A stretch of DNA of 40,000 nucleotides from Diacronema lutheri (taxonomy: Eukaryota > Haptophyta > Pavlovophyceae > Pavlovales > Pavlovaceae), in assembly GCA_019448385.1 (NCBI GenBank), contig JAGTXO010000078.1:1-40000 (forward strand). The letters are read 5' to 3'. How positions within the stretch are numbered: the stretch's first letter is position 1; each line of letters starts with the position of its first letter. Under the pieces are notes generated by a model. It was given only the letters and a program-made list of their open reading frames with translations, was not told the origin of the DNA and did no database searches. A program made the position numbers and the translations under genes. This document shows positions 10,564 to 19,791 of this stretch, one piece after another.

Positions 10564-12064
10564 GGCGGCGGCCCGCGCGTGCCCCGATCGGGCGTCTCCC
10601 AACCGCAGTGCGCTGCCGCGCGCCCACCTGTCGGCGGGGGGCGACAGCTGCCACACGATCTACGCGGCGGGCGGGCGCGAGATCCTAGCGACGCGCTGGC
10701 ACGATTGCGTAGTGGACAGGCGTAACCGCCGGCCCGTCACAGCATGGCGGCAGGTGCGCGCGATGCAGCTGCGCGTCGGCGCGGCGGGCGCGCGCGCGCG
10801 ACACGTGCTCGCCGAGCGGCGCGGCGCGGACGAGGCGTGGCCCGTCGCGCTGACGGCCTACTTTGACCTTGACGGCAAGCTTGACATGTTCCGCTTCCAC
10901 GCGTACATGATGTTTGCAACCGCCTACCCGCGCGCCTACCCGCCGCTCTATGTGAGTAGCCACGCGGTGCTCAACTTCCCGCGCGCCTACCGGCGGCACG
11001 CGGCGCCGGCGGTTGTGCGCGCGTGCGACGCGCTGCGCGGCGGCCACGCGATCTGCGACACGATCGACACGCACCTCCTCACGTCGCGCGACGGGCTGCA
11101 CTGGGACGCGGGCTGGGTCTACGCGCGCGAGCCGCTCGTCCACAGGCCGGCGCAGCCCGGCTTGCTCGGCGGCATGCTGCTGCCGTGCGGGCCCCTCGTC
11201 TTCGCGCGCTCGCACGCCTGGCAGTTCTACGCCTTCATCAACGCCACGCACCAGCACCGCACCGCGATCCACCCGCGGCGCGACCCGCGCGGCGCGAGCG
11301 CGCACGTCGCGCGCTGGCCGATGCACGCGCTCGTCGGCGTGCAGCCGGACGGGTCGCACGCCGACGCCGCGCGTGCCGCCGACGGGAGCGACGAAACACC
11401 GCCGGCGGCACGCGCGGCGGGCGCGCGCGCCGACGGGCTGCCGACGGGGCAGCAGCCGACGGGCCGGTTGCGCTCGAAGCCGTTTGAGCTGCGGGCGCCC
11501 GCCGCGCGCAGTGCGCGAGGCGCGCGCCGCGCGGCGGGCAAGGGCGCAACAGGTCGCCTCTTCCTCGGCTTGCTCGTCGAGCCGGCGGGCTCCGATCGCA
11601 CCGACCGCGCGGCCGTGCGCGCGGGCGCGCGCGTGCGCGCGCGCGTCTCGCTCGTGGCGCCGCCGTCGCCGCCGCTCGTGGCGGGCGGTGGCGGCGGCGG
11701 CGGCGGTGGTGGCGGCGGCGGTCGTGGCGGTGGCGTTGGCGGCGGCGGCGGCGGTGGCGGTGGCGGTGGCGGCGGCGGCGGCCGTGGCGGCGGCGTGGTG
11801 CTCGCGTCGATCGACGCGCCGCTCGACGACGAGCGCGAGCGCGCGCGCGCGGGCGCGCGCAGCGCGGCGTGGCCATGCGTGCTTTTGATTCCTGTCGCGC
11901 CCCGGGCGGCTGGTGACCGCGCGGCGCGCGGTGCGGCGGTGGTTGCGGAGCTGAACGTCGAACTCGTCGGCGCAAGCCTGTATGCGGTTGCGCTAACCAC
12001 GGAGCCGCGCTGGGACGATTTGCCGAATTGCGCGAGGGCGCTGCCGGCCGCACCGCCGGGCTGA
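9650..12064 (+). CDS. Putative glycosidase-type beta-propeller protein, intronless
   Basis: Single open frame of 804 residues, stop TGA at 12062-12064. The first residues (MLRVLIGLVTAGGA) may be a signal peptide. The body has a globular composition, unlike its neighbours, and carries repeated blade-like motifs of the S-x-D-x-L-H-W type: WRSADALHWSGEL near residue 200 and TSRDGLHWDAGW near residue 480. These motifs are typical of five-bladed beta-propeller sugar hydrolases of the GH32/43/68/130 kind; the exact family and substrate are not recognisable by eye. Cysteines (CSWC, HC, DSYCSAF, CHSRV) suggest a secreted, disulphide-bonded protein, and NAT and NRS sequons are present. A Gly-rich linker lies at about residues 680-725. 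The gene has no intron and no poly-C, against five to seven introns in most neighbours. Catalytic acids were not assigned. Confidence 0.75.
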
Positions 12065-12303
12065 GCTCAGCCAGTCATGTCAGCCATGTCACCCCAGTCA
12101 GCCCTGTGACACAGTCATCAGCAGCGGAGCGAAAAAGTGCCGTCCCCGCTGCTGGCGTGCACAGGGTCGACGCCCTGATTCCGGCCCGATGTTGCGTGCT
12201 CTCTTTCGCTCGCTCCGTTTGTCCAGCCTCGGCCCCGTGCACGCCCCCCCTGCTGACCCGCCTGTAGGCGTCGTTAGTACATACGCACGTCGTCGACGCT
12301 TTT
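12065..12303. other. Intergenic region downstream of the propeller gene
   Basis: Lower GC than the genes, with direct CAGTCATGTCAGCCATGTCACC-like repeats at 12070-12120. No gene is supported. A 16-bp motif GCGTCGTTAGTACATA at 12268-12283 has an inverted near-copy at 13595-13610. Confidence 0.45.
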
Positions 12304-12396
12304 GGCGGAGCAAGCGCAACTCCACGTCCTACCCAAGCCCCCTCGCGCCTAGCCGGCGCGTGCTGCAGACGCAGAGGCCCGAAGGCGGCCGGCAAC

Positions 12397-12441
<45 letters not shown>

Positions 12442-13216
12442 ACACACACCCTTCCCCCCCCCCCCAACCCTTCCCCCCCGGCCTTTCTCTGCGCCCGAGT
12501 GCTAGGCACCGCGCACATTGCGCCAAACGTGCGCACTGCGGCCTGTCTTGATCAGCCACGGTCGGCGGCGTTAGACTCGGCCGGTGGTCACGACAGCGGC
12601 CTGCAGCTTCGGCGCTGGCGATGGCGAGCGGCTCTTGCACACGGCCTGGCGGCGGCGGCAGCGCAAGATGACGAGCGCCAGCAATGCGATGAGCAGCAGG
12701 ACGCCAAAGAAGCCGCCGAGCACGCCGCCGACGATGGCGACAGTGCGCTCAAAGATCGTGCGGCCCTCGAGCTCACCCGTGGCGGAGAATGCGAAGACGG
12801 TCGTCTTCATGACGCGCGGGTCGGACACGGCGGCGAAGCCCGTCCCCTGCGCGAGCGCCTCCTTGAGCCTGCGCACGCTGGTTGCGTCGCGCAGCTTGGC
12901 CGCCACCGACGCCTCGTCGGTGTACACGCCCTTGCGCGCGTAGGCGACAAAGCTGACAAGGACGGACGCGGCGGAGACGCGCGTGATATCCAACTCCGCG
13001 TTGAGGATGCGCGCAGCTGCGCGCTCGAACGCGCCCTGCTCGCCGTCGGTCTATGCAGATACGTCGCCGCCCGTGACGATCTCGCCCTTGGCTTCTGTGC
13101 GCTCGCCGAGTGCTGGGGGCGGCGATGGGCTCGGCGGTGGTGGGTTGCTTGGAGGAGAGCTTGGAGGAGGGCGTGGCGTCGGGGTTGGCGGCGGGCTCGG
13201 CGGCGGGCTGGGTGGC
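12304..13216 (-). pseudogene. Broken inverted copy of the LRR gene's C-terminal part
   Basis: Read on the minus strand this matches 18796-19601 closely. It covers part of the SPPP stalk, the extracellular domain, the membrane segment (TVAIVGGVLGGFFGVLLLIA), the CRRRQ anchor, the tail ending TTGRV, and the 3' flank. It is not intact. There is an in-frame TAG at 13053-13051 where the plus copy has TGG (GDVSTW becomes GDVSA then stop). The LRR exons are absent, and a 107-bp poly-C insertion splits the 3' flank. Very few substitutions separate the copies, so the duplication is recent. A short protein from a non-ATG start downstream of the stop is possible but unsupported. Confidence 0.85.
12373..12479. 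repeat. 107-bp poly-C insertion in the duplicated 3' flank
   Basis: The sequence between GCTGCAGACGC and GGCCTTTCTCTGC is absent from the otherwise matching flank at about 19537. It contains a 42-C run (12400-12441), a short CA run and further C-rich sequence. It gives a before/after comparison for how a poly-C block arrived. No clear target duplication is visible. Confidence 0.75.
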
Positions 13217-13415
13217 ATATTGCCTCAACCTTTAGCAATGCGCGCTTCGAACATGCCTTGTGCCCGTGTGGCACAGGCAAGCGCCGGACCGCACACAGCA
13301 TACGCGCCCGTGAGCAGGCGCATGCCACTGTCGCTGCTCGGCTTTCAACCCTACGAGCTCTCGGCCGAGATCCACGACCTGCGCATTTAGGCCGCCGCGA
13401 TCGGGGAAGGACGGC

Positions 13416-13610
13416 TCGTCGACCAGTCTCGATATTCGTACACTCTTGTGTTGGTACGAATCCGAGGAACGCACGAATCTCGAGACTCGTCAACCAGTCT
13501 CGATATTCGTACAGTAGTATACCCCTATATACTAACAGCGGGGTCAGCACCAGCTGCGGGGGAATCGAGTAGCCACCAATGTCGTCGATACCCCTATATA
13601 CTAACGACGC
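13416..13610. repeat. AT-rich duplicated motifs left of the transposon
   Basis: A 28-bp unit, CTCGTCRACCAGTCTCGATATTCGTACA with one variable base, occurs at 13416-13443 and 13487-13513 or so. A second motif, ATACCCCTATATACTAAC, occurs at about 13519-13536 and 13588-13605. They lie between the pseudogene and the transposon and are much more AT-rich than their surroundings. Confidence 0.7.
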
Positions 13611-13797
13611 TTTCCGACGGGTCAACAGATGGGGTCAGGAAGTGCGCAGCGAGGCGCCAGGCGGAGCAGGCCCAAAGGCCCACTCGCGCCTAGCCACCGC
13701 GCGCCTATATGGGAACTTCGTGCCAACATATAGTTCCTCATGGGGGCCTTTGGCAAGTTTTGGAGGTCGGTTAGTTTTGGAGGTCGTGCGCGGGAAC

Positions 13798-14862
13798 ATG
13801 TCGTCGTTGGGCAGGGGCCGCATGGGCGGCGCTCACGGAGCGCAGGGAGGCCGTATTGGCGGCGCGGCACGATTGCGGACGTCGCTTAAGAAGACGGTGC
13901 AGCTCCGCGTTGTCCCCTTCCCCGCCGAGCCCGCGGCGCCGGGTCTGAGCGCGGGCGGGCGCGACGCGCCGACCGCCGCCGCCCGCATGTACGTGCTTGC
14001 ATTCGAGGCGATGGAGGAGAAGAACAAGCAGCTCGAAGCTGAAAACGCAGAGCTGAGGCGGCAGAGCCTCATGAGCAACAGCACGTCTCGTGCCAGCGCA
14101 TCGCTCCGGACGAGGTCAATGGGCAGCGCAGGTTCCGCAGCTGCCGCGCCCGTCGTGCCCGTCCCGCCCGCGGCGCCTGCCGCAGGCCGGGCGCCTGCGG
14201 CCCCAGCGCGTGCGCGCGGCACGGCGCCGTTGGACCGCGAGATCCTCAGCGAGGCAAGGCGCGGCGAGCAGCTCGCTGTGATAACAACGGCGACGTACCG
14301 CACGTACACGTGGGACGACATCTGCGCGGCCGGCGCGGCGATCAAAGCGGGCACGCTGAATGTTCACCACCTGCAGACGGACAAGACGCTCGCCGCCTGC
14401 TGGAAGGTGCCACACTCCACCATGCTCCGCTGGATCAAGCCGCTCGCTCCTTCATGCGAGCCGCGATGGCAGGTCGAGCGCGACGTGCGGCGGCGTGCCA
14501 AGCTCCCGAAGTCAGGTGGCGCTAAGGGCGGCGGCGTTGTGCTCGGCGCGGTCGCGGAGAAGAAGATCGTCCTCACGCTCGCGGATGCTAGCAAGGCCAA
14601 ATGCCCGTACCTGGTCGAAGAGCTCGAAAACCTCGTGCGCACGAGCATGCCGCACCGGTCGCACCAGCAGGGGCATGCTCCCCCGGCGCGCGCGGCGCTA
14701 ACCGCGCGCGACACCACTCTCATTCCGCCGACTCCGCCTCGCCCCGCCTCGCTCAGTGCCGACAGTGCCGTTGGCACGGAGTCTGACTCCGACGTCGACG
14801 GCCTTGTGTGCCCGCATTGCGGGCGCGTGAACGACAAGCTCGCTCCGGACGAGAACGGGTAG
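13798..14862 (+). CDS. Transposon-borne DNA-binding protein, ends in split zinc ribbon
   Basis: 354 residues from an ATG with A at -3, placed just inside the left terminal repeat. A short coiled-coil-like segment (AMEEKNKQLEAENAELRRQ) lies near residues 70-90. A helix-turn-helix-like region at about 185-225 (TLNVHHLQTDKTLAACWKV, then HSTMLRWIKPL) resembles Psq/CENP-B-type domains at the N-terminus of pogo-like transposases. The C-terminus reaches VCPHCGRVNDKLAPDENG and then meets TAG at 14860. The same frame continues VWCNGC...RLNDDRV to a TGA at 14908-14910, which would complete a C-x2-C...C-x2-C zinc ribbon. Either the TAG is a disabling mutation or it is read through. Host function is unlikely. 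Confidence 0.6.
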   Translation: MSSLGRGRMGGAHGAQGGRIGGAARLRTSLKKTVQLRVVPFPAEPAAPGLSAGGRDAPTAAARMYVLAFEAMEEKNKQLEAENAELRRQSLMSNSTSRASASLRTRSMGSAGSAAAAPVVPVPPAAPAAGRAPAAPARARGTAPLDREILSEARRGEQLAVITTATYRTYTWDDICAAGAAIKAGTLNVHHLQTDKTLAACWKVPHSTMLRWIKPLAPSCEPRWQVERDVRRRAKLPKSGGAKGGGVVLGAVAEKKIVLTLADASKAKCPYLVEELENLVRTSMPHRSHQQGHAPPARAALTARDTTLIPPTPPRPASLSADSAVGTESDSDVDGLVCPHCGRVNDKLAPDENG

Positions 14863-14910
14863 GTCTGGTGCAATGGTTGCAACGCGCGCCTGAACGATGA
14901 TCGAGTGTGA
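14863..14910 (+). pseudogene. In-frame remainder of the zinc ribbon after TAG
   Basis: Fifteen codons follow the TAG in frame and contain the second CxxC pair (CNGC) expected of a zinc ribbon, ending at TGA 14908-14910. Their presence argues that the stop is recent or bypassed. Confidence 0.6.
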
Positions 14911-15134
14911 TTGTTTGGAGGTTGGCCAACTTTTGGTCAACTATGACGTGCTCTCGTGCCTGAAGGAGAGCGCGCAGCTTGTCGCGCACTGGCGCGTTCG
15001 TCCGAGTGCCTCTGGAAGGACGCCCTGTCGTCCATTCGTCGCCATCGTCCGTCTTGCTTCCACGAGAAGCCTTCGAAGCGCGGGTACTTTTAGCGCTCAT
15101 TCCAACTCCAAAACTTAACCGAAGGCCCCCATAC

Positions 15135-16588
15135 GGGCCTTGGTTAAACCCTGCCCGCGGTCACGCCCCATCTCCGTTCGAGGTAGGCGATCGCGTTGCG
15201 GCGCGCGCGGGCGAGCAGCCCGCCCGCCCTCCGCGTGCGCGTCGGCCTCGCCCCACGACCTCGTCTCTGCTTTGTGCGCGTCACACGCGCAGCGCGCGCC
15301 GCGCCGGCGCGTGCGCTGCGCCGACGCGCTGCACCTCGTCTTCGCGCGCACCGCGCGCCCGTGTGCGACCGACACAGGCGCGCGCACGCCGACATGCCGC
15401 TCGTGGCGCCATGGCTCCTCGCGCTCCTCGCGGGCGCGCTCTTTGCCCCGCACGCGCATTCGTTTCCACCGCTGCCACGCCCATCGCACTCCCCCCCGCC
15501 GCCCTCGTCGCCGCTGCTAGCCGGTGTGCCCTCGGCGTCGCGCGCGCCGCGGGCGCGCGCCGCGCCGCGCGTCTCGACGTCACCTTCAAGGCCAAGCGCA
15601 TGTCGGACGCCGGTCGGACGCGTGCTCAAGACCTACCTGACCAAGCCTTCGCGCCGCCCTGAAGGCAAGATGGGTGTACACGACGCCGGCGCGGGAACAG
15701 CCGCTTTGTGCGGCGTCCGCACGACATCGGACGGCCCAGCGCACGTGCCCTTCTCTCTCAAGACCGACGCCTCGTCGAGCAGCAAGGGCACGCTCGGCTC
15801 GCGCAGCGGCCCTTCTCGCAGCGCACCGCATCGAGTGCACGACGACGCCGCCCCGGTCCGGGCAACGTCCGTCGCCCAACCGTCGTCGTCGCTCGGCCGC
15901 TCGTCGCGCCTGCCAATAGCAGTCGCGTCGCGTCGCCGCTCGCGTTAAGTCGGTTGCGCGGACGGTGAGACGAGCTGCTCGTGTACAGCCACGTCCGACG
16001 GTGAGCCCCACGACGCGGGCACCTTCACACGCGCGCCGGCGGTGGCCGTGTTGGGTGACTATGGTACGGGCAAGCCCCAACGTGACCATCGCGCACGAAG
16101 CCGCTGCGTCCGCCGCGTCCGCGTCACCCCGCGCTGCGGCCGGCGCCCTCATCTCTTGCCGCCTTGTTTGGTTTGCGCGCTGCCTGCTGCCCTTCCCGCC
16201 GTGTGGGCACGCACGCAACAGGTCCGGCGACCATGCCTCTACCCGTGTGCTACGTGCGCGAGCCGTGCGCGCTCAAGCCATGTGCGATCGAGCGTGGTGA
16301 AACGCCGCTGCGCTTGTCTGCGTTCGCGTGCGCATGCGTGGTCGTGCTGCTCGGCACCGCGTGGGGCCAGTCGGCCATCAAGCAGAGGGGGCCGGATGCG
16401 AAAGGCGCTCGTCGAAGCGGTACGGACGCCTTGCGTCGCGAGCACGCGTCTCTGCCCCGTGCGCGCCTCTCGTCGCCCAGTTCACCGCCACCTCCGCCGA
16501 ACGTCGTGGCGTGCGCTCCTCCGCCGGCCCCGGGTGTGTATCGCGTGCAGCGGCCGCGCCGCAGGGGCACCACAGCTGCGGCCAATCG
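15135..16588 (+). other. Region with weak coding signal, one signal-peptide ORF
   Basis: The best candidate is a plus-strand ORF from ATG 15394 to TAA 15948 (184 residues) that starts MPLVAPWLLALLAGALFAPHAHS, a good signal-peptide shape, followed by a Pro/Ser-rich and then Arg/Ser-rich sequence without recognisable domains. It may be a small secreted protein or an upstream exon of the LRR gene; no clean splice to 16589 or 16958 was found. Another frame at 16233 also has a hydrophobic stretch (SAFACACVVVLLGTAWG). Nothing here is certain. Confidence 0.3.
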
Positions 16589-19441
16589 ATGGCGCGCCTC
16601 GTGTTTGCGCTCACGGTGGGTGCACGCATCGCACCTGGTACCGCCAACGAGCTCAGGCTCACGGATCTGTGTAACGGCCAAATCATCTGGTGAGCTGCGC
16701 ACGATGGCTGCTCTTCTTGCCTTGCACGCCAGCCGCGTGTTGATGGGCAGCAATGATACGCCTTCCGCTCCCCGAGGCCCGCGCGCACATCACTGCCCCC
16801 CCCCCCCCCCCCCCCCCCTGCCCTCTCTCTCGCCCTGGTCTCCACGTCGTCCAGCAATGTCACTCCGCCCCTCCCCCCCCCCCCCCCCCCCCTCGACCCC
16901 CCTGCCCGCCCTCTCTCTCGCCCTGGCATCCTCGTCATCCAGCACCCTCACGAACAGTCAGACATCTGCAGGAACAAGCATCGTCGTCGGACCTACTTCG
17001 GATGTCACGTCCAAGCTCAGCAGTCTGAATGGGTTGTAAGCGCACGCAGCTCCTTTTGTCCAGGCTTGCTGGTTTCGAGGTTTCGTCAGTGACCTTCTCC
17101 CACCTTTGCCCCCATGCGTGCGCGTGAAGCCCCACACACGCGCAAAACGTGCCGTTCCAAGCTCACGATCCCCCCGGCCGCCCTTCCATGTTCAATGTGC
17201 TTAGGCAGGTGTCCTCCTGCCAGACCATCACGTCGATTGGAGACCTGGGAGCCCTCACCATGATCACAAGCCTGTACGCTGCGCTGCAACTCTGTCTCAG
17301 CACGTGCCGGGCGTGCGCCCCTGTTCACCGCAGAGTGCTGCGCAAGCGTAATGTTCGTCCAACTCGCCCCTGCGCTTCACACGGTGCTGTCTGCACGACG
17401 CGCGCCGTGCGAAATGCAGGACTATTGACAACAATGCCAACCTGGTGAACCTTTCGGGCTTGAGCGGCCTCCCGAATCTGAGTAAGCTGTAAGCAGCTTC
17501 GCATTGCGTGTGCAAGCATGGGCTCTTCGCCCAGCGCGCCTCGCTACCGACCGCAGCGGCTTCTGACCCCTCCCCACCCTGCGCTCTGTGTTCCCATGTC
17601 TGCAAGCTTAATCGTGTCCAACACCAAGTTGCCCTTTCTCCCCAGCCTTAGCAATCTCCCTTCGCTCAGAGATGTGCAGGTATTCGGCAATGCGATGCTC
17701 TCCACTTTGCCTTCTATGAGCGACTCCACCACAGTTCGAATATTGTGCGCAGCTGCGCGTCGATGCGCGGCGGTGCGCTTCTCTGCGAAAAAGGCCACGG
17801 CTTGATCAAGCGAGCCCTGCGCCCCCTGCCGCTCCTCGTGCTCGTGCGTGTTGGCCACAGCTACGTGTACGACAATCCAAGGCTGACCGCAATCCCGAGC
17901 GTGAGCACCTTGCGCGATCTGATGAGGCTGTGAGCGCCGCATTGCGCATCGTCTCGCGCGCACCGCACCTGACGCGCTGACGCGCGCGCGCTCGTGTACC
18001 AAGCGTGCGCTCTGCAGGGAGGTGTACGACAACGCAAACCCAACCGCAATTTCTATTGCGGACGTCAGCAGCTTGATGGCATCGTCTGGCGGCATGTACG
18101 TGCGGCGTTGGCCAGCATTCACCTAGCGGCCACCGCACGCTTGGCCCCTCCCCTTCCCTACCCCCCCCTCCCCCCCTCCTCTTCCTTCCCCCCCCCCCTC
18201 CCCCTCCCCACGCATCACACACAACCACGGGGTGCAGGGCTCGCTTGGTCAAGCCGTAGCCGTTTTCGCGCACTGCGCTCGCATCACGCTTTGCGCCTTG
18301 CACCCTCACTCGCATTTGCCGCAGGCTCGAGCCCTCGTCTCTAACTTTGCGCGACGTGTGCGACACGAGCAACCACGGTGGGATACTCACCAGCGATGAT
18401 GTCGATCCGATCGACTTCCCAGAATGCCCGGCCCCACCGCCAAACCCGCCGCCGAGCCAGCCACCCTTGCCGCCAGGTCCACCGCCAAGCCCGCCACCCT
18501 TAAACCCGCCGCCCAACCCGCCGTTCAGCCCGCCGCCGCCCAGCCCTCCTCCGAGCCCACCGCCGAGCCCTCCTCCTCCGAGCCCGCCGCCTAGCCCGCC
18601 GCCAAGCCCGCCGCCCCCAGGCCCGCCGCCCAACCCGCCATTAAGCCCGCCGCCGCCCACCCCGCCGCCAAGCCCGCCGCCAAGCCCGCCGCCAAGCCCG
18701 CCGCCAAGCCCGCCGCCTAGCCCACCGCCGAGCCCGCCGCCAAGCCCGCCGCCAAGCCCGCCGCCGAGCCCGCCGCCAAGCCCGCCGCCGAGCCCGCCGC
18801 CAAGCCCGCCGCCAAGCCCGCCGCCAAGCCCGCCGCCAAGCCCGCCGCCAAGGCCCCCTCCAAGCAACCCACCACCGCCGAGCCCATCGCCACCTCCAGT
18901 ACTCGGCGAGCGCACAGAGACCAAGGGCGAAATCGCTATGAGCGGTGACGTGTCAACATGGACCAACAGGAAGAAGGGCGCGTTCGAGCGCGCAGCTGCG
19001 CGAGTCCTCAACGCGGAGGTGAAGATTACGCGCGTCTCCGCCGCGTCCGTCCTTGTCAGCTTTGTCGCCTACGCGCGCAAGGGCGTGTACACCGACGAGG
19101 CGTCGGTGGCGGCCAAGCTGCGCGACGCAACCAGCGTGCGCAGGCTCAAGGAGGCGCTCGCGCAGGGGACGGGCTTCGCCGCCGTGTCCGACCCGCGCGT
19201 CATGAAGACGACCGTCTTCGCATTCTCCGCCACGGGTGAGCTCGAGGGCCGCACGATCTTTGAGCGCACTGTCGCCATCGTCGGCGGCGTGCTCGGCGGC
19301 TTCTTTGGCGTCGTGCTGCTCACCGCATTGCTGGCGCTCGTCATCTTGCGCTGCCGCCGCCGCCAGGCCGTGTTCAAGAGCCGCTCGCCAACGCCAGCGC
19401 CGAAGCTGCAGGCCGCTGTCGTGACCACCGGCCGAGTCTAA
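16589..19441 (+). CDS. LRR / SPPP-stalk / single-pass membrane protein, 8 exons
   Basis: Exons: 16589-16689, 16958-17035, 17205-17273, 17420-17488, 17607-17744, 17861-17929, 18018-18095, 18325-19441; 572 residues. Every intron is phase 2, and repeat exons are 69 nt (one is 138, two are 78), the one-LRR-per-exon pattern. Repeats read like LxxLPxLSxLxVxxN (TIDNNANLVNLSGLSGLPNL, YVYDNPRLTAIP). Then come a cap with two Cys, a stalk of PPPSPPPSPPP (about residues 234-395) like the hydroxyproline-rich wall proteins of algae, a ~115-residue extracellular domain, a membrane helix (about 515-541), CRRRQ and a short tail. A cell-surface receptor or wall-anchoring protein is likely. The start is uncertain: MARLVFALTVGARIAPGTA is a weak signal peptide, and upstream exons may exist. 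The C-terminal half has a decayed inverted copy at 12.3-13.2 kb. Confidence 0.75.
18424..18900 (+). repeat. Proline-rich SPPP codon array
   Basis: A tandem array of AGCCCGCCGCCA-like 12-bp units encodes runs of SPPP with NPPP, GPPP and TPPP variants. The last third is almost pure (about sixteen units in a row from 18664). Units differ mainly at third positions. Confidence 0.9.
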
Positions 19442-19791
19442 CGCCGCCCACCGTGGCTGATCAAGACAGGCCGCAGTGCGCACGTTTGGCGCAATGTGCG
19501 CGGTGCCTAGCACTCGGGCGCAGAGAAAGGCCGCGTCTGCAGCACGCGCTGGCCAGGCGCGAAGGGGCTTGGGAGAGACGTGGAGTTGCGCTTGCTCCGC
19601 CGGTCGCCACGCTGCCAGGCTGAAAAGGTTTTTTTGACGAGGGTACCCTCTCGCTCCCCTGCCGCTAACGCGGTGCTAGCCTGACAGGGCTGACTGGGAG
19701 ACGCGACCGGGGCGCCAATCCGCGACTAGCTTAGCGTGAGGGGAAGGCCCCCCAGCGTGAGGTATCCGGACCGCGCCGTATATAATACATC
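19442..19791. other. Convergent intergenic region
   Basis: The plus-strand LRR gene ends at 19441 and the minus-strand gene ends at 19792, so this carries two 3' ends. 19442-19601 is the flank shared with the inverted copy. A TTTTTTT run lies near 19629, and TATATAATACATCTTA near 19778-19794 is the local AT-rich point at the end of the minus-strand gene. No ORF is supported. Confidence 0.5.

Larger units (their letters stand above)
13739..15134. mobile_element. Small DNA-transposon-like element with imperfect TIRs
   Basis: The left end 13740-13770 (ATGGGGGCCTTTGGC...) matches the reverse complement of 15102-15132 (ATGGGGGCCTTCGGT...) over about 31 bp with two single-base gaps and few mismatches. 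The left subterminal region repeats TTAGTTTTGGAGGTCG at 13771. One DNA-binding-type ORF lies inside. No catalytic DDE domain was found, so it is either a truncated autonomous element or needs a helper transposase. No target-site duplication could be recognised. Superfamily not assigned. Confidence 0.6.

Noticed and set aside
12571-12993. An intact 140-residue membrane protein gene on the minus strand
   Set aside because: The frame has no ATG start at its beginning, begins downstream of an in-frame TAG, and is a fragment copy of the LRR gene's end. Called a pseudogene instead.
13511-13606. TACTAAC as a yeast-type intron branch point
   Set aside because: The two TACTAAC copies are part of a duplicated AT-rich motif outside any exon chain, with no downstream acceptor linked to an upstream donor.
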